Source: Pseudomonadales bacterium
GTDB lineage: Bacteria > Pseudomonadota > Gammaproteobacteria > Pseudomonadales > Ketobacteraceae
Reading direction: 5' to 3'
DNA length: 64,000 bases
Assembly: GCA_002701845.1 (NCBI GenBank)
Contig: NZXG01000011.1
Coordinates: forward strand, 22,140 to 86,139
Every line of letters starts with the position of its first letter. The stretch's first letter is position 1. The position numbers and the translations under genes are program-made. The notes under the pieces were generated by a model. The model saw nothing but the letters and a program-made list of their open reading frames with translations, did not search any database and was not told the origin of the DNA. Shown in pieces: positions 61,605 through 64,000 of the stretch.

Positions 61605-62657
61605 ATGAACCGGAAAATTATTCATATCGATTGCGACTGCTTTTACGCCGCTGTGGAGATGCGCGATGACCCCGGCCTGCGCCAACGACCCATTGCGGTG
61701 GGAGGCGATCCCAACCGCCGCGGGGTCATCGCCACCTGTAATTATGAAGCACGGAGTTACGGCGTTCACTCGGCCATGGCCTCGGCCCACGCCCGACGCC
61801 TGTGTCCGGATCTGCTGATTCTGCCCCCCCGCATGCCACATTATCAGGAGGTTTCCCGCCAGATTCAGCGGATCCTGCACCAGTACACGCCGGTGATCGA
61901 GCCATTGTCGCTGGATGAAGCCTATCTGGATGTCAGCGGCCAACCGCATTTTCGTGGCAGCGCCACCCGGATGGCGGAAGCCATTCGCAAACAGGTACGC
62001 AGTCAGGTGGGGATTACCGTCTCGGCGGGGGTGGCCGCCAATAAATTTCTGGCCAAGATCGCCAGCGACTGGAACAAACCGGATGGCCTCTGGGTCATCC
62101 CCCCCCAGCAGGCCGACGCCTTTATCCGCCCCCTGGCGGTGGAAAAACTCCATGGCGTGGGGAAGGTTACCGCCCGCCGGCTCCATCAACTGGGAATTCG
62201 CACCTGTGACGATATCCGCGCCTATGACCGGTTTCAGTTTGTGGAAGCGGTGGGCAGCTTTGGCGATCATCTGTATCGCCTGGCCCACGGTGAGGACGAG
62301 CGTCCGGTGCAGCCCAGGACCACCCGCAAATCTGTCAGCGTGGAGCGCACGTATCCCCGGGATCTTCCGGATATCGACAGCTGTCAGCAACAGTTACCCG
62401 CACTCAAAAGCCAGCTGCAGCAACGTCTGCAACGGCGGCAGGAAACCCATGCCATTCAGAAAGCGTTTGTTAAGCTGAAATTCTCCGATTTCACCAGCAC
62501 CACCATGGAATGCTGCGAGTCTTTTCCCACCCTGGAAACCTACCGACGCTTGTTTGCCGAGGCGTTTCAGCGCAAATCACTGGCGGTTCGTCTGCTGGGG
62601 CTGGGGGTACGGTTCCGCCACCACTGCACTGGCAATCAGTTGGCTTTTGAGTTTTAG
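61605..62657 (+). CDS. dinB: DNA polymerase IV (Y family)
   Basis: A protein of 350 residues from ATG 61605, the conserved start MNRKIIHIDCDCFYAAVEM; the long upstream frame crosses the SOS box and is rejected. Metal ligands are Asp9 and Asp104-Glu105 in LSLDEAYLD; VSAGVAANKFLAKIAS and VEKLHGVGKVTARRLHQLGI (HhH) follow. It ends QLAFEF, a β-clamp-binding motif of the QLxLF kind. Pol IV copies past lesions with low fidelity. The SOS box makes it damage-inducible. It converges with the hydrolase pseudogene, overlapping by four bases. Confidence 0.96.
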   Translation: MNRKIIHIDCDCFYAAVEMRDDPGLRQRPIAVGGDPNRRGVIATCNYEARSYGVHSAMASAHARRLCPDLLILPPRMPHYQEVSRQIQRILHQYTPVIEPLSLDEAYLDVSGQPHFRGSATRMAEAIRKQVRSQVGITVSAGVAANKFLAKIASDWNKPDGLWVIPPQQADAFIRPLAVEKLHGVGKVTARRLHQLGIRTCDDIRAYDRFQFVEAVGSFGDHLYRLAHGEDERPVQPRTTRKSVSVERTYPRDLPDIDSCQQQLPALKSQLQQRLQRRQETHAIQKAFVKLKFSDFTSTTMECCESFPTLETYRRLFAEAFQRKSLAVRLLGLGVRFRHHCTGNQLAFEF

Positions 62658-63815
62658 TGACCCGGTGCCAGCCACTGATCCAGGGCCTGGTAAAGCCGCT
62701 CATCCCGCAGCAGAGCGATGTGCCCCACGTCGTCCAGTACCCGTCGCTGCACCTGCGGGTGCCGGGCCGGGAAATGAGGACCGCCCAGGGCGCTGGATTC
62801 CGGCACCAGACCGTCGCCCAACCAGCGGTTGGTGGGTTCGTAATAGCGGCGCGCCGCCACCAGCAAATGCTGGCAACCGTCATGGAACGGCATCACCGCC
62901 TGGCGCAGGCTGCGGATGCCGCGACTGCGAATGTTACCCAGCGCCATCAGGGGCCGGGAATACGGGGTAACCCCCAACAACGAATTGGCCAGGTTGCCGA
63001 TTTTTTCCATGGGCGCGCCGTCATGGGGGGAAGCCAGATAAGCCGCGTGAGAGAGGGCCCCCAGCCACCGCTGCCGGGTTGCCTGGCCGTAATGGCAGGC
63101 ACTGCGAATCAACAGCCCTCCCATACTGTGACCCACCAATCGCAGCGGACCCTGGGCGCCTTCCATGAGCCATTCCCGCTCCAGATACCCGGCCAGAGCC
63201 GCGCCGTTTTCCCAGATGGGAAGCCCGGTGTTGTAGCGCAGCCAGCCAGGCCACCCCGATACCTTTATCACGCTGCCGTTCGACCTAGGACCGGCCCGCC
63301 TCCGACTGCCAGTCGGATTCACTGAGGCCAAGTCCGTGGAGGCAAAGGATAACGCCGCCGGGAAAACGCCGTTGCAGCTGTGCCAATTGCAGCTCATGGC
63401 CATGCTCATCCACCAGTTCCAGCGCCAATGCCAGGGGATGCCGCCATTCCTGCAGTTTGTCGCCTACCACACCATTCAGGGCACTGCGCACCCGGTGCAT
63501 GGGTTGGTTGGCCAGGGAATGCTTCGCCGGCAACAGCGCCAGGGAGCGATGAATCTGGTTGGCGCTGTGTTCCAGTAACAGCTTGATCCAGAGATAAGGC
63601 CGCGGCGCCCGGTGCAGGTCAGCCTGATGCTGCCGGTCCCAGGGCAACGGCGCGTCCCGCCAGGTATGATGCATCTCCCCCACCACCCGGCTCAATTCGC
63701 TACCGGAGCGCATTGCCAGAGACAGGCAGCCGAGCACCCAATGCAGGGGAGATAGGGAACGCCGCCGATCCGTCGGCGCCACCGGTGTCAGTGCCTGGCC
63801 TGATTTCGTACTCAC
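62654..63815 (-). pseudogene. Alpha/beta hydrolase gene, frameshifted
   Basis: Two frames make one protein. The first (GTG 63815 behind GGAG, to TAG 63285) encodes an unrecognised helical 145 residues and then VILCLHGLGLSESDWQSE. The second (to TAA 62654) continues LRYNTGLPIWENGAALAGYLE, the nucleophile elbow LVGHSMGGLLIRSACHYG, SPHDGAPMEKIGN, GLVPESSAL and the catalytic His in VGHIALL. Together they form a PGAP1/lipase-like hydrolase of about 385 residues. The frame must switch between about 63240 and 63320, at or near an inverted repeat (TCCGACTG / CAGTCGGA, 63302-63318). Whether this is decay or a sequence error is open; the catalytic Ser and His are kept. Confidence 0.8.
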
Positions 63816-63832
63816 TGGAATTTCTCCAAAAA

Positions 63833-63850
63833 AGTGTACATGTGTTCACT
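63833..63850. promoter_or_regulatory. 18-base palindrome, candidate operator
   Basis: AGTGTACA-TG-TGTTCACT is an inverted repeat with one mismatch per arm. It overlaps a TATAAT (63850-63855, plus strand) and a TATAGT (63849-63854, minus strand), just upstream of the hydrolase start. This is the size and place of a TetR- or GntR-type operator. Confidence 0.5.
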
Positions 63851-63855
63851 ATAAT

Positions 63856-64000
63856 TGAGAAACCAGGCCTAAGCAAACCCGGATCATTCAACCGATCGAC
63901 ATAAATAGAGCCTGCTCATAAAGTTACCGGCTCCCGATGTGCGGTGCCGGTACTTGCTGCTGGAATTCATGTGGCCACCACTTTTAAACACGCCTCGTGA
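63856..64000. other. Window end, upstream region of an unseen gene
   Basis: 145 bases with no gene start that I can support. If the TATAAT at 63850 is used, a plus-strand gene would begin beyond the window. Confidence 0.3.

Noticed and set aside
1..64000. CRISPR arrays, phage genes, insertion sequences, tRNA or rRNA genes
   Set aside because: I found no regularly spaced long repeats, transposase or integrase motifs, cloverleaf-like sequence or rRNA core sequence anywhere in the window.

Overview
The window is a stretch of ordinary bacterial chromosome with high GC. Gene content points to a marine or hydrocarbon-type gammaproteobacterium in the Alcanivorax/Ketobacter/Marinobacter/Pseudomonas part of the tree: rapA, DNA polymerase II, DinG, a LexA-like/DinB pair under an SOS box, 7TM-DISM sensors, an OprF-like OmpA protein, a phasin, an M16C peptidase, and a retropepsin / transglutaminase-7TM / ATP-grasp trio. 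The genus is inference. I see no rRNA, tRNA, phage, insertion sequence or CRISPR array.

Layout. 1-2.7 kb: the end of a membrane-tethered response regulator, a Sir2 deacylase gene broken by an in-frame stop, and an HNH nuclease. 2.8-7.4 kb (minus strand): a 7TM-DISM sensor, a DUF481 outer-membrane protein and an OmpA-family porin. 7.6-16.6 kb: lipid and redox enzymes (crotonase, SDR), a cNMP-domain diguanylate cyclase, a NUDT19-type Nudix plus LACTB2-type MBL pair, an ABC1 kinase, a cNMP-HDOD protein and a MORN-repeat protein. 16.9-26.6 kb: OYE reductase, type-B carboxylesterase, RapA, AlkB, then the retropepsin/transglutaminase/ATP-grasp operon and a 58-residue basic ORF. 27-32 kb: 7TM diguanylate cyclase, PilZ protein, DinG. 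32.2-36.6 kb: a TRAP-like transporter set (lipoprotein, DUF6091-type binding protein, fused QM permease). 36.7-42.9 kb: CheX, PolB, XthA, a Crp/Fnr regulator, an S51 peptidase relative and a metallophosphoesterase. 43-52 kb: M16C protease, DEDDh exonuclease, DUF815 ATPase with a TIGR03545 protein, a lipoprotein, DUF1461, a lone ParA and a YkvA protein. 52.5-60.6 kb: phasin, UbiJ-like SCP2 protein, two DUF445 paralogues, a serine hydrolase, DUF4112, and a second membrane-tethered response regulator. 60.7-64 kb: LexA-like repressor, SOS box, DinB, and a frameshifted alpha/beta hydrolase.

Themes. Cyclic-nucleotide and two-component signalling is dense: two GGEEF cyclases with I-sites, PilZ, three cNMP-fold proteins, CheX, HDOD and two tethered receivers. 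DNA repair genes form a second theme (PolB, XthA, DinG, AlkB, DinB, LexA-like). The most unusual items are the TRAP-like transporter, whose Q domain carries a long soluble insertion and whose promoter holds a Crp-type palindrome; two separate intergenic clusters of DnaA-like boxes built round the same inverted pair; and two related receiver proteins tethered to the membrane at opposite ends of the window. Three genes (Sir2, S51 relative, alpha/beta hydrolase) look disrupted, so real decay and assembly error must be told apart.
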